Assembly (NCBI GenBank): GCA_958510875.1 | Contig: CAUEHT010000001.1 | Span: 682,001-746,000, forward strand | Reading direction: 5' to 3' | DNA from: Endomychus coccineus | Lineage: Eukaryota > Arthropoda > Insecta > Coleoptera > Endomychidae | Length of the DNA: 64,000 bases | Shown: piece by piece, positions 46,301 to 59,379 of the stretch | How the letters are laid out: every line of letters begins with the position of its first letter | Position numbering within the stretch: the first letter of the stretch is position 1 | Made by a program: the position numbers and the translations under genes | The notes under the pieces: generated by a model | Seen by the model: only the letters and a program-made list of their open reading frames with translations | The model's database searches: none | What the model was told of the DNA's origin: nothing

Positions 46301-47965
46301 TCGATCCAAATCCCTGATCGCGACTAAAAAGAAAGAAAACTATTTTGACGCTTGACTACTTTGCCAATGTAACAAAAACTTTGTTACATTATAGCTTTGA
46401 ACATAATTTTCGGTTTCGGATGTTTCAGGACAATAATTCCTAGTCGTGATTGATACATTTTAACAATGTTATATCAATTCAGCAAATTAGATTAGATGTC
46501 TGCTTTTCGTATTACAATTAAAGCCACTCCCGCCATCTATTTTGTGAGCCCTATTGTGAAGTTGAATGAACAAATTTGGGTTTCTGTAATTCTGAATATA
46601 TGGCGTCTAGTTCATTCTATTTGGGATCTTTGCTTCAGCGATGTTGCACCAAACTAAACTGACTTTAGAAATAACAAAGAACGATGTAACCATAGTCCAG
46701 GACTACGAAAGGATTAGAAGAAAGACTGAAGTTTTAATTTGGTTATCCATTGCAACACTTCGAATTGCGTTATTTTGTTATTGATATTTTATGTCTCTTA
46801 TTTACATTTCCTCACTACATCTGATCTTCGATCCAAATCCCTGATCGCGACTAAAAAGAAAGAAAACTATTTTGACGCTTGACTACTTTGCCAATGTAAC
46901 AAAAACTTTGTTACATTATAGCTTTGAACATAATTTTCGGTTTCGGATGTTTCAGGACAATAATTCCTAGTCGTGATTGATACATTTTAACAATGTTATA
47001 TCAATTCAGCAAATTAGATTAGATGTCTGCTTTTCGTATTACAATTAAAGCCACTCCCGCTATCTATTTGGTGAGCCCTCTTGTGAAGTTGAATGAACAA
47101 ATTTGGGTTTCTGTAATTCTGAATATATGGCGTCTAGTTCATTCTATTTGGGATCTTTGCTTCAGCGATGTTGCACCAAACTAAACTGACTTTAGAAATA
47201 ACAAAGAACGATGTAACCATAGTCCAGGACTACGAAAGGATTAGAAGAAAGACTGAAGTTTTAATTTGGTTATCCATTGCAACACTTCGAATTGCGTTAT
47301 TTTGTTATTGATATTTTATGTCTCTTATTTACATTTCCTCACTACATCTGATCTTCGATCCAAATCCCTGATCGCGACTAAAAAGAAAGAAAACTATTTT
47401 GACGCTTGACTACTTTGCCAATGTAACAAAAACTTTGTTACATTATAGCTTTGAACATAATTTTCGGTTTCGGATGTTTCAGGACAATAATTCCTAGTCG
47501 TGATTGATACATTTTAACAATGTTATATCAATTCAGCAAATTAGATTAGATGTCTGCTTTTCGTATTACAATTAAAGCCACTCCCGCCATCTATTTTGTG
47601 AGCCCTATTGTGAAGTTGAATGAACAAATTTGTTTCTATAATTCTGAATATATGGCGTCTAGTTCATTCTATTTGGGATCTTTGCTTCAGCGATGTTGCA
47701 CCAAACTAAACTGACTTTAGAAATAACAAAGAACGATGTAACCATAGTCCAGGACTACGAAAGGATTAGAAGAATGTTCAGAAAGACTGATGTTTTAATT
47801 TAGTTATCCATTGCAACACTTCGAATTGCGTTATTTTGTTATTGATATTTTATGTCTCTTATTTACATTTCCTCCCTACATCTGATCTTCGATCCAAATC
47901 CCTGATCGCGAGAAAATAGAAAGAAAACTGTTTTGACGCTTGACTACTTTGCCAATGTAACAAAA
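43345..47965 (+). repeat. Large satellite duplication, left copy
   Basis: Nine monomer anchors (43328 to 47692) have partners exactly 16,035 bp to the right, including the unequal spacings 534, 536, 518, 536, 536, 652, 527 and 525. Private variants match too: CTGAATATCAGGTG (about 44870 and 60905) and the 652-bp monomer. The left boundary is just after the anchor at 43328, since that anchor differs (CAGTAAAC against CACCAAAC). Confidence 0.88.
45988..46639 (+). repeat. 652-bp monomer with internal 125-bp duplication
   Basis: The segment starting CATCTGATCTTCG at 46166 is repeated from 46291, after the abrupt junction TTTTCGGAACATC. The extra 125 bp added to a 527-bp unit gives 652. The same rearrangement, base for base at the junction, occurs at 62326. 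Confidence 0.92.
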
Positions 47966-50900
47966 ACTTTGTTACATTATAGCTTTGAACATAATTTTCG
48001 GTTTCGAATGTTTCACGACAATAATTCCTAGTCGTGATTAATACATTTTAACAATGTTACATGAATTCAGCTAATTAGATTAGATATCTACTTTTCGTAT
48101 TACAATTAAAGCCCCTTCCGCCATTTATTTTGTGAGCCTTCTTGTGAAGTTGAATGAACAAATTTGGGTTTCTATAATTCTGAATATATGGCGTCTAGTT
48201 CATTCTATTTGGGATCTTTGCTTCAGCGATGTTGCACCAAACTAAACTGACTTTAGAAATAACAAAGAACGATGTAATCATAGTCCAGGACTACGAAAGG
48301 ATTAGAAGAAAGACTGATGTTTTAATTTGGTTATCCATTGCAACACTTCGAATTGCGTTATTTTGTTATTGATATTTTATGTCTCTTATTTACATTTCCT
48401 CACTACATCTGATCTTCGATCCAAATCCCTGATCGCGACTAAAAAGAAAGAAAACTATTTTGACGCTTGACTACTTTGCCAATGTAACAAAAACTTTGTT
48501 ACATTATAGCTGTGAACATAATTTTCGGTTTCGAATGTTTCACGACAATAATTCCTAGTCCTGATTGATACATTTTAACAATGTTATATCAATTCAGCGA
48601 ATTAGATTAGATGTCTGCTTTTCGTATTACAATTAAAGCCACTCCCGCCATCTATTTGGTGAGCCCTCTTGTGAAGTTGAATGAACAAATTTGGATTTCT
48701 ATAATTCTGAATATATGGCGTCTAGTTTATTCTATTTGGGATCTTTGCTTCAGCGATGTTGCACCAAACTAAACTGACTTTAGAAATAACAAAGAACGAT
48801 GTAACCATAGTCCAGGACTACGAAAGGATTAGAAGAATGTTCAGAAAGACTGATGTTTTAATTTGGTTACTCATTGCAACACTTCGAATTGCGTTATTTT
48901 GTTATTGCTATTTTATGTCTCTCATTTACATTTCCTCACTACTTCTGATTTTCCCCTGATCGCGAGTAAAAAGAAAGAAAATTATTTTGACGCTTGGCTA
49001 CTTTGCCAATGTAACAAAAACTTTGTTACATTATAGCTTTGAACAAAATCTTCGGTTTCGAATGTTTCACGACAATAATTCCTAGTCCTGATTGATACAT
49101 TTTAACAATGTTATATCAATTCAGCGAATTAGATTAGATGTCTGCTTTTCGTATTACAATTAAAGCCACTCCCGCTATCTATTTTGTGAGCCCTCTTGTG
49201 AAGTTGAATGAACAAATTTGGCTTTCTGTAATTCTGAATACATGGCGTCTTGTTCATTCTATTTGGGATCTTTGCTTCAGCGATGTTGCACCAAACTAAA
49301 CTGACTTTATAAATAACAAAGAACGATGTAACCATAGTCCAGGACTACGAAAGGATTAGAAGAAAGATTGATGTTTTAATTTGGTTATCCATTGCAACAC
49401 TTCGAATTGCGTTATTTTGTTATTGATATTTTATGTCTCTTATTTACATTTCCTCACTACATCTGATCTTCGATCCAAATCCCTGATCGCGAGTAAAAAG
49501 AAAGAAAACTATTTTGACGCTTGACTACTTTGCCAATGTAACAAAAACTTTGTTACATTATAGCTTTGAACATAATTTTCGGTTTCGAATGTTTCACGAC
49601 AATAATTCCTAGTCGTGATTGATACATTTTAACAATGTTACATGAATTCAGCTAATTAGATTAGATATCTACTTTTCGTATTACAATTAAAGCCCCTTCC
49701 GCCATTTATTTTGTGAGCCCTCTTGTGAAGTTGAATGAACAAATGTGGGTTTCTATAATTCTGAATATAAGGTGTCTAGTTCATTCTATTTGGGATCTTT
49801 GCTTCAGCGATGTTGCAGTAAACTAAACTGACTTTAGAAATAACAAAGAACGATGTAACCATAGTCCAGGACTACGAAAGGATTAGAAGAATGTTCAGAA
49901 AGACTGATGTTTTAATTTAGTTATCCATTGCAACACTTCGAATTGCGTTATTTTGTTATTGATATTTTATGTCTCTTATTTACATTTCCTCCCTACATCT
50001 GATCTTCGATCCAAATCCCTGATCGCGAGAAAATAGAAAGAAAACTGTTTTGACGCTTGACTACTTTGCCAATGTAACAAAAACTTTGTTACATTATAGC
50101 TTTGAACATAATTTTCGGTTTCGAATGTTTCACGACAATAATTCCTAGTCGTGATTGATACATTTTAACAATGTTACATGAATTCAGCTAATTAGATTAG
50201 ATATCTACTTTTCGTATTACAATTAAAGCCCCTTCCGCCATTTATTTTGTGAGCCCTCTTGTGAAGTTGAATGAACATATTTGGGTTTCTATAATTCTGA
50301 ATATATGGCGTTTAGTTTATTCTATTTGGGATCTTTGCTTCAGCGATGTTGCACCAAACTAAACTGACTTTAGAAATAACAAAGAACGATGTAACCATAG
50401 TCCAGGACTACGAAAGGATTAGAAGAATGTTCAGAAAGACTGATGTTTTAATTTGGTTATCCATTGCAACACTTCGAATTGCGTTATTTTGTTATTGATA
50501 TTTTATGTCTCTTATTTACATTTCCTCACTACATCTGATCTTCGATCCAAATCCCTGATCGCGAGTAAAAAGAAAGAAAACTATTTTGACGCTTGACTAC
50601 TTTGCCAATGTAACAAAAACTTTGTTACATTATAGCTGTGAACATAATTTTCGGTTTCGGATGTTTCAGGACAATAATTCCTAGTCGTGATTGATACATT
50701 TTAACAATGTTATATCAATTCAGCAAATTAGATTAGATGTCTGCTTTTCGTATTACAATTAAAGCCACTCCCGCCATCTATTTTGTGAGCCCTATTGTGA
50801 AGTTGAATGAACAAATTTGTTTCTATAATTCTGAATATATGGCGTCTAGTTCATTCTATTTGGGATCTTTGCTTCAGCGATGTTGCACCAAACTAAACTG

Positions 50901-52399
50901 ACTTTAGAAATAACAAAGAACGATGTAACCATAGTCCAGGACTACGAAAGGATTAGAAGAATGTTCAGAAAGACTGATGTTTTAATTTAGTTATCCATTG
51001 CAACACTTCGAATTGCGTTATTTTGTTATTGATATTTTATGTCTCTTATTTACATTTCCTCCCTACATCTGATCTTCGATCCAAATCCCTGATCGCGAGA
51101 AAATAGAAAGAAAACTGTTTTGACGCTTGACTACTTTGCCAATGTAACAAAAACTTTGTTACATTATAGCTTTGAACATAATTTTCGGTTTCGAATGTTT
51201 CACGACAATAATTCCTAGTCGTGATTGATACATTTTAACAATGTTACATGAATTCAGCTAATTAGATTAGATATCTACTTTTCGTATTACAATTAAAGCC
51301 CCTTCCGCCATTTATTTTGTGAGCCTTCTTGTGAAGTTGAATGAACAAATTTGGGTTTCTATAATTCTGAATATATGGCGTCTAGTTCATTCTATTTGGG
51401 ATCTTTGCTTCATCGATGTTGCACCAAACTAAACTGACTTTAGAAATAACAAAGAACGATGTAATCATAGTCCAGGACTACGAAAGGATTAGAAGAAAGA
51501 CTGATGTTTTAATTTGGTTATCCATTGCAACACTTCGAATTGCGTTATTTTGTTATTGATATTTTATGTCTCTTATTTACATTTCCTCACTACATCTGAT
51601 CTTCGATCCAAATCCCTGATCGCGACTAAAAAGAAAGAAAACTATTTTGACGCTTGACTACTTTGCCAATGTAACAAAAACTTTGTTACATTATAGCTGT
51701 GAACATAATTTTCGGTTTCGAATGTTTCACGACAATAATCCCTAGTCCTGATTGATACATTTTAACAATGTTATATCAATTCAGCGAATTAGATTAGATG
51801 TCTGCTTTTCGTATTACAATTAAAGCCATTCCCGCTATCTATTTGGTGAGCCCTCTTGTGAAGTTGAATGAACAAATTTGGGTTTCTGTAATTCTGAATA
51901 TATGGCGTCTAGTTCATTCTATTTGGGATCTTTGCTTCAGCGATGTTGCACCAAACTAAACTGACTTTAGAAATAACAAAGAACGATGTAACCATAGTCC
52001 AGGACTACGAAAGGATTAGAAGAAAGACTGAAGTTTTAATTTGGTTATCCATTGCAACACTTCGAATTGCGTTATTTTGTTATTGATATTTTATGTCTCT
52101 TATTTACATTTCCTCACTTCATCTGATCTTCGATCCAAATCCCTGATCGCGACTAAAAAGAAAGAAAACTATTTTGACGCTTGACTACTTTGCCAATGTA
52201 ACAAAAACTTTGTTACATTATAGCTGTGAATATAATTTTCGGTTTCGAATGTTTCACGACAATAATCCCTAGTCCTGATTGATACATTTTAACAATGTTA
52301 TATCAATTCAGCGAATTAGATTAGATGTCTGCTTTTCGTATTACAATTAAAGCCACTCCCGCTATCTATTTGGTGAGCCCTCTTGTGAAGTTGAATGAA

Positions 52400-55300
52400 C
52401 AAATTTGGGTTTCTGTAATTCTGAATATATGGCGTCTAGTTCATTCTATTTGGGATCTTTGCTTCAGCGATGTTGCACCAAACTAAACTGACTTTAGAAA
52501 TAACAAAGAACGATGTAATCATAGTCCAGGACTACGAAAGGATTAGAAGAAAGACTGATGTTTTAATTCGGTTATCCATTGCAACACTTCGAATTGCGTT
52601 ATTTTGTTATTGATATTTTATGTCTCTTATTTACATTTCCTCACTACATCTGATCTTCGATCCAAATCCCTGATCGCGACTAAAAAGAAAGAAAACTATT
52701 TTGACGCTTGACTACTTTGCCAATGTAACAAAAACTTTGTTACATTATAGCTGTGAACATAATTTTCGGTTTCGAATGTTTCACGACAATAATCCCTAGT
52801 CCTGATTGATACATTTTAACAATGTTACATGAATTCAGCTAATTAGATTAGATATCTACTTTTCGTATTACAATTAAAGCCCCTTCCGCCATTTATTTTG
52901 TGAGCCTTCTTGTGAAGTTGAATGAACAAATTTGGGTTTCTATAATTCTGAATATATGGCGTCTAGTTCATTCTATTTGGGATCTTTGCTTCAGCGATGT
53001 TGCACCAAACTAAACTGACTTTAGAAATAACAAAGAACGATGTAATCATAGTCCAGGACTACGAAAGGATTAGAAGAAAGACTGATGTTTTAATTTGGTT
53101 ATCCATTGCAACACTTCGAATTGCGTTATTTTGTTATTGATATTTTATGTCTCTTATTTACATTTCCTCACTACATCTGATCTTCGATCCAAATCCCTGA
53201 TCGCGACTAAAAAGAAAGAAAACTATTTTGACGCTTGACTACTTTGCCAATGTAACAAAAACTTTGTTACATTATAGCTGTGAACATAATTTTCGGTTTC
53301 GAATGTTTCACGACAATAATCCCTAGTCCTGATTGATACATTTTAACAATGTTATATCAATTCAGCGAATTAGATTAGATGTCTGCTTTTCGTATTACAA
53401 TTAAAGCCACTCCCGCTATCTATTTGGTGAGCCCTCTTGTGAAGTTGAATGAACAAATTTGGGTTTCTGTAATTCTGAATATATGGCGTCTAGTTCATTC
53501 TATTTGGGATCTTTGCTTCAGCGATGTTGCACCAAACTAAACTGACTTTAGAAATAACAAAGAACGATGTAACCATAGTCCAGGACTACGAAAGGATTAG
53601 AAGAAAGACTGATTTTTTAATTTGGTTATCCATTGCAACACTTCGAATTGCGTTATTTTGTTATTGATATTTTATGTCTCTTATTTACATTTCCTCACTA
53701 CATCTGATCTTCGATCCAAATCCCTGATCGCGAGTAAAAAGAAAGAAAACTATTTTGACGCTTGACTACTTTGCCAATGTAACAAAAACTTTGTTACATT
53801 ATAGCTTTGAACAAAATCTTCGGTTTCGAATGTTTCACGACAATAATTCCTAGTCCTGATTGATACATTTTAACAATGTTATATCAATTCAGCGAATTAG
53901 ATTAGATGTCTGCTTTTCGTATTACAATTAAAGCCACTCCCGCCATCTATTTGGTGAGCCCTCTTGTGAAGTTGAATGAACAAATTTGGATTTCTATAAT
54001 TCTGAATATATGGCGTCTAGTTTATTCTATTTGGGATCTTTGCTTCAGCGATGTTGCACCAAACTAAACTGACTTTAGAAATAACAAAGAACGATGTAAC
54101 CATAGTCCAGGACTACGAAAGGATTAGAAGAATGTTCAGAAAGACTGATGTTTTAATTTGGTTACTCATTGCAACACTTCGAATTGCGTTATTTTGTTAT
54201 TGCTATTTTATGTCTCTTATTTACATTTCCTCACTACTTCTGATTTTCCCCTGATCGCGAGTAAAAAGAAAGAAAATTATTTTGACGCTTGGCTACTTTG
54301 CCAATGTAACAAAAACTTTGTTACATTATAGCTTTGAACAAAATCTTCGGTTTCGAATGTTTCACGACAATAATTCCTAGTCCTGATTGATACATTTTAA
54401 CAATGTTATATCAATTCAGCGAATTAGATTAGATGTCTGCTTTTCGTATTACAATTAAAGCCACTCCCGCCATCTATTTGGTGAGCCCTCTTGTGAAGTT
54501 GAATGAACAAATTTGGATTTCTATAATTCTGAATATATGGCGTCTAGTTCATTCTATTTGGGATCTTTGCTTCAGCGATGTTGCACCAAACTAAACTGAC
54601 TTTAGAAATAACAAAGAACGATGTAATCATAGTCCAGGACTACGAAAGGATTAGAAGAAAGACTGATGTTTTAATTCGGTTATCCATTGCAACACTTCGA
54701 ATTGCGTTATTTTGTTATTGATATTTTATGTCTCTTATTTACATTTCCTCACTACATCTGATCTTCGATCCAAATCCCTGATCGCGACTAAAAAGAAAGA
54801 AAACTATTTTGACGCTTGACTACTTTGCCAATGTAACAAAAACTTTGTTACATTATAGCTGTGAACATAATTTTCGGTTTCGAATGTTTCACGACAATAA
54901 TCCCTAGTCCTGATTGATACATTTTAACAATGTTACATGAATTCAGCTAATTAGATTAGATATCTACTTTTCGTATTACAATTAAAGCCCCTTCCGCCAT
55001 TTATTTTGTGAGCCTTCTTGTGAAGTTGAATGAACAAATTTGGGTTTCTATAATTCTGAATATATGGCGTCTAGTTCATTCTATTTGGGATCTTTGCTTC
55101 AGCGATGTTGCACCAAACTAAACTGACTTTAGAAATAACAAAGAACGATGTAATCATAGTCCAGGACTACGAAAGGATTAGAAGAAAGACTGATGTTTTA
55201 ATTTGGTTATCCATTGCAACACTTCGAATTGCGTTATTTTGTTATTGATATTTTATGTCTCTTATTTACATTTCCTCACTACATCTGATCTTCGATCCAA

Positions 55301-56680
55301 ATCCCTGATCGCGACTAAAAAGAAAGAAAACTATTTTGACGCTTGACTACTTTGCCAATGTAACAAAAACTTTGTTACATTATAGCTGTGAACATAATTT
55401 TCGGTTTCGAATGTCTCACGACAATAATCCCTAGTCCTGATTGATACATTTTAACAATGTTATATCAATTCAGCGAATTAGATTAGATGTCTGCTTTTCG
55501 TATTACAATTAAAGCCACTCCCGCTATCTATTTGGTGAGCCCTCTTGTGAAGTTGAATGAACAAATTTGGGTTTCTGTAATTCTGAATATATGGCGTCTA
55601 GTTCATTCTATTTGGGATCTTTGCTTCAGCGATGTTGCACCAAACTAAACTGACTTTAGAAATAACAAAGAACGATGTAACCATAGTCCAGGACTACGAA
55701 AGGATTAGAAGAAAGACTGATTTTTTAATTTGGTTATCCATTGCAACACTTCGAATTGCGTTATTTTGTTATTGATATTTTATGTCTCTTATTTACATTT
55801 CCTCACTACATCTGATCTTCGATCCAAATCCCTGATCGCGAGTAAAAAGAAAGAAAACTATTTTGACGCTTGACTACTTTGCCAATGTAACAAAAACTTT
55901 GTTACATTATAGCTTTGAACAAAATCTTCGGTTTCGAATGTTTCACGACAATAATTCCTAGTCCTGATTGATACATTTTAACAATGTTATATCAATTCAG
56001 CGAATTAGATTAGATGTCTGCTTTTCGTATTACAATTAAAGCCACTCCCGCCATCTATTTGGTGAGCCCTCTTGTGAAGTTGAATGAACAAATTTGGATT
56101 TCTATAATTCTGAATATATGGCGTCTAGTTTATTCTATTTGGGATCTTTGCTTCAGCGATGTTGCACCAAACTAAACTGACTTTAGAAATAACAAAGAAC
56201 GATGTAACCATAGTCCAGGACTACGAAAGGATTAGAAGAATGTTCAGAAAGACTGATGTTTTAATTTGGTTACTCATTGCAACACTTCGAATTGCGTTAT
56301 TTTGTTATTGCTATTTTATGTCTCTTATTTACATTTCCTCACTACTTCTGATTTTCCCCTGATCGCGAGTAAAAAGAAAGAAAATTATTTTGACGCTTGG
56401 CTACTTTGCCAATGTAACAAAAACTTTGTTACATTATAGCTTTGAACAAAATCTTCGGTTTCGAATGTTTCACGACAATAATTCCTAGTCCTGATTGATA
56501 CATTTTAACAATGTTATATCAATTCAGCGAATTAGATTAGATGTCTGCTTTTCGTATTACAATTAAAGCCACTCCCGCCATCTATTTGGTGAGCCCTCTT
56601 GTGAAGTTGAATGAACAAATTTGGATTTCTATAATTCTGAATATATGGCGTCTAGTTTATTCTATTTGGGATCTTTGCTT
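52400..56680 (+). repeat. Second 2,108-bp higher-order repeat region
   Basis: Nine successive spacings of exactly 527 bp run from 51942 to 56685. Within them, variants repeat at 2108 bp (4 x 527), such as TTAATTCGGTTATCC (52563 and 54671) and ACTGATTTTTTAATT (53607 and 55715). The monomer variants differ from those of the block at 38290-42345, so the same period arose or spread independently. Confidence 0.85.
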
Positions 56681-59379
56681 CAGCGATGTTGCACCAAACT
56701 AAACTGACTTTAGAAATAACAAAGAACGATGTAACCATAGTCCAGGACTACGAAAGGATTAGAAGAATGTTCAGAAAGACTGATGTTTTAATTTAGTTAT
56801 CCATTGCAACACTTCGAATTGCGTTATTTTGTTATTGATATTTTATGTCTCTTATTTACATTTCCTCCCTACATCTGATCTTCGATCCAAATCCCTGATC
56901 GCGAGTAAAAAGAAAGAAAACTATTTTGACGCTTGACTACTTTGCCAATGTAACAAAAACTTTGTTACATTATAGCTTTGAACATAATTTTCGGTTTCAA
57001 ATGTTTCACGTCAATAATTCCTAGTCGTGATTGATACATTTTAACAATGTTACATGAATTCAGCTAATTAGATTAGATATCTACTTTTCGTATTACAATT
57101 AAAGCCCCTTCCGCCATTTATTTTGTGAGCCCTCTTGTGAAGTTGAATGAACAAATGTGGGTTTCTATAATTCTGAATATATGGTGTCTAGTTCATTCTA
57201 TTTGGGATCTTTGCTTCAGCGATGTTGCAGTAAACTAAACTGACTTTAGAAATAACAAAGAACGATGTAACCATAGTCCAGGACTACGAAAGGATTAGAA
57301 GAATGTTCAGAAAGACTGATGTTTTAATTTAGTTATCCATTGCAACACTTCGAATTGCGTTATTTTGTTATTGATATTTTGTGTCTCTTATTTACATTTC
57401 CTCCCTACATCTGATCTTCGATCCAAATCCCTGATCGCGAGTAAATAGAAAGAAAACTGTTTTGACGCTTGACTACTTTGCCAATGTAACAAAAACTTTG
57501 TTACATTATAGCTTTGAACATAATTTTCGGGTTCGAATGTTTCACGTCAATAATTCCTAGTCGTGATTGATACATTTCAACAATGTTACATGAATTCAGC
57601 TAATTAGATTAGATATCTACTTTTCGTATTACAATTAAAGCCCCTTCCGCCATTTATTTTGTGAGCCCTCTTGTGAAGTTGAATGAACAAATGTGGGTTT
57701 CTATAATTCTGAATATATGGTGTCTAGTTCATTCTATTTGGGATCTTTGCTTCAGCGATGTTGCAGTAAACTAAACTGACTTTAGAAATAACAAAGAACG
57801 ATGTAACCATAGTCCAGGACTACGAAAGGATTAGAAGAATGTTCAGAAAGACTGATGTTTTAATTTAGTTATCCATTGCAACACTTCGAATTGCGTTATT
57901 TTGTTATTGATATTTTATGTCTCTTATTTACATTTCCTCCCTACATCTGATCTTCGATCCAAATCCCTGATCGCGAGTAAATAGAAAGAAAACTGTTTTG
58001 ACGCTTGACTACTTTGCCAATGTAACAAAAACTTTGTTACATTATAGCTTTGAACATAATTTTCGGTTTCGAATGTTTCACGTCAATAATTCCTAGTCGT
58101 GATTGATACATTTCAACAATGTTACATGAATTCAGCTAATTAGATTAGATATCTACTTTTCGTATTACAATTAAAGCCACTCCCGCCATCTATTTTGTGA
58201 GCCCTCTTGTGAAGTTGAATGAACAAATGTGGGTTTCTATAATTCTGAATATATGGTGTCTAGTTCATTCTATTTGGGATCTTTGCTTCAGCGATGTTGC
58301 AGTAAACTAAACTGACTTTAGAAATAACAAAGAACGATGTAACCATAGTCCAGGACTACGAAAGGATTAGAAGAATGTTCAGAAAGACTGATGTTTTAAT
58401 TTAGTTATCCATTGCAACACTTCGAATTGCGTTATTTTGTTATTGATATTTTATGTCTCTTATTTACATTTCCTCCCTACATCTGATCTTCGATCCAAAT
58501 CCCTGATCGCGAGTAAATAGAAAGAAAACTGTTTTGACGCTTGACTACTTTGCCAATGTAACAAAAACTTTGTTACATTATAGCTTTGAACATAATTTTC
58601 GGTTTCGAATGTTTCACGTCAATAATTCCTAGTCGTGATTGATACATTTCAACAATGTTACATGAATTCAGCTAATTAGATTAGATATCTACTTTTCGTA
58701 TTACAATTAAAGCCCCTTCCGCCATTTATTTTGTGAGCCCTCTTGTGAAGTTGAATGAACAAATGTGGGTTTCTATAATTCTGAATATATGGTGTCTAGT
58801 TCATTCTATTTGGGATCTTTGCTTCAGCGATGTTGCAGTAAACTAAACTGACTTTAGAAATAACAAAGAACGATGTAACCATAGTCCAGGACTACGAAAG
58901 GATTAGAAGAATGTTCAGAAAGACTGATGTTTTAATTTAGTTATCCATTGCAACACTTCGAATTGCGTTATTTTGTTATTGATATTTTATGTCTCTTATT
59001 TACATTTCCTCCCTACATCTGATCTTCGATCCAAATCCCTGATCGCGAGTAAATAGAAAGAAAACTGTTTTGACGCTTGACTACTTTGCCAATGTAACAA
59101 AAACTTTGTTACATTATAGCTTTGAACAAAATCTTCGGTTTCGAATGTTTCACGACAATAATTCCTAGTCCTGATTGATACATTTTAACAATGTTATATC
59201 AATTCAGCGAATTAGATTAGATGTCTGCTTTTCGTATTACAATTAAAGCCACTCCCGCCATCTATTTTGTGAGCCCTATTGTGAAGTTGAATGAACAAAT
59301 TTGTTTCTATAATTCTGAATATATGGCGTCTAGTTCATTCTATTTGGGATCTTTGCTTCAGCGATGTTGCACCAAACTA

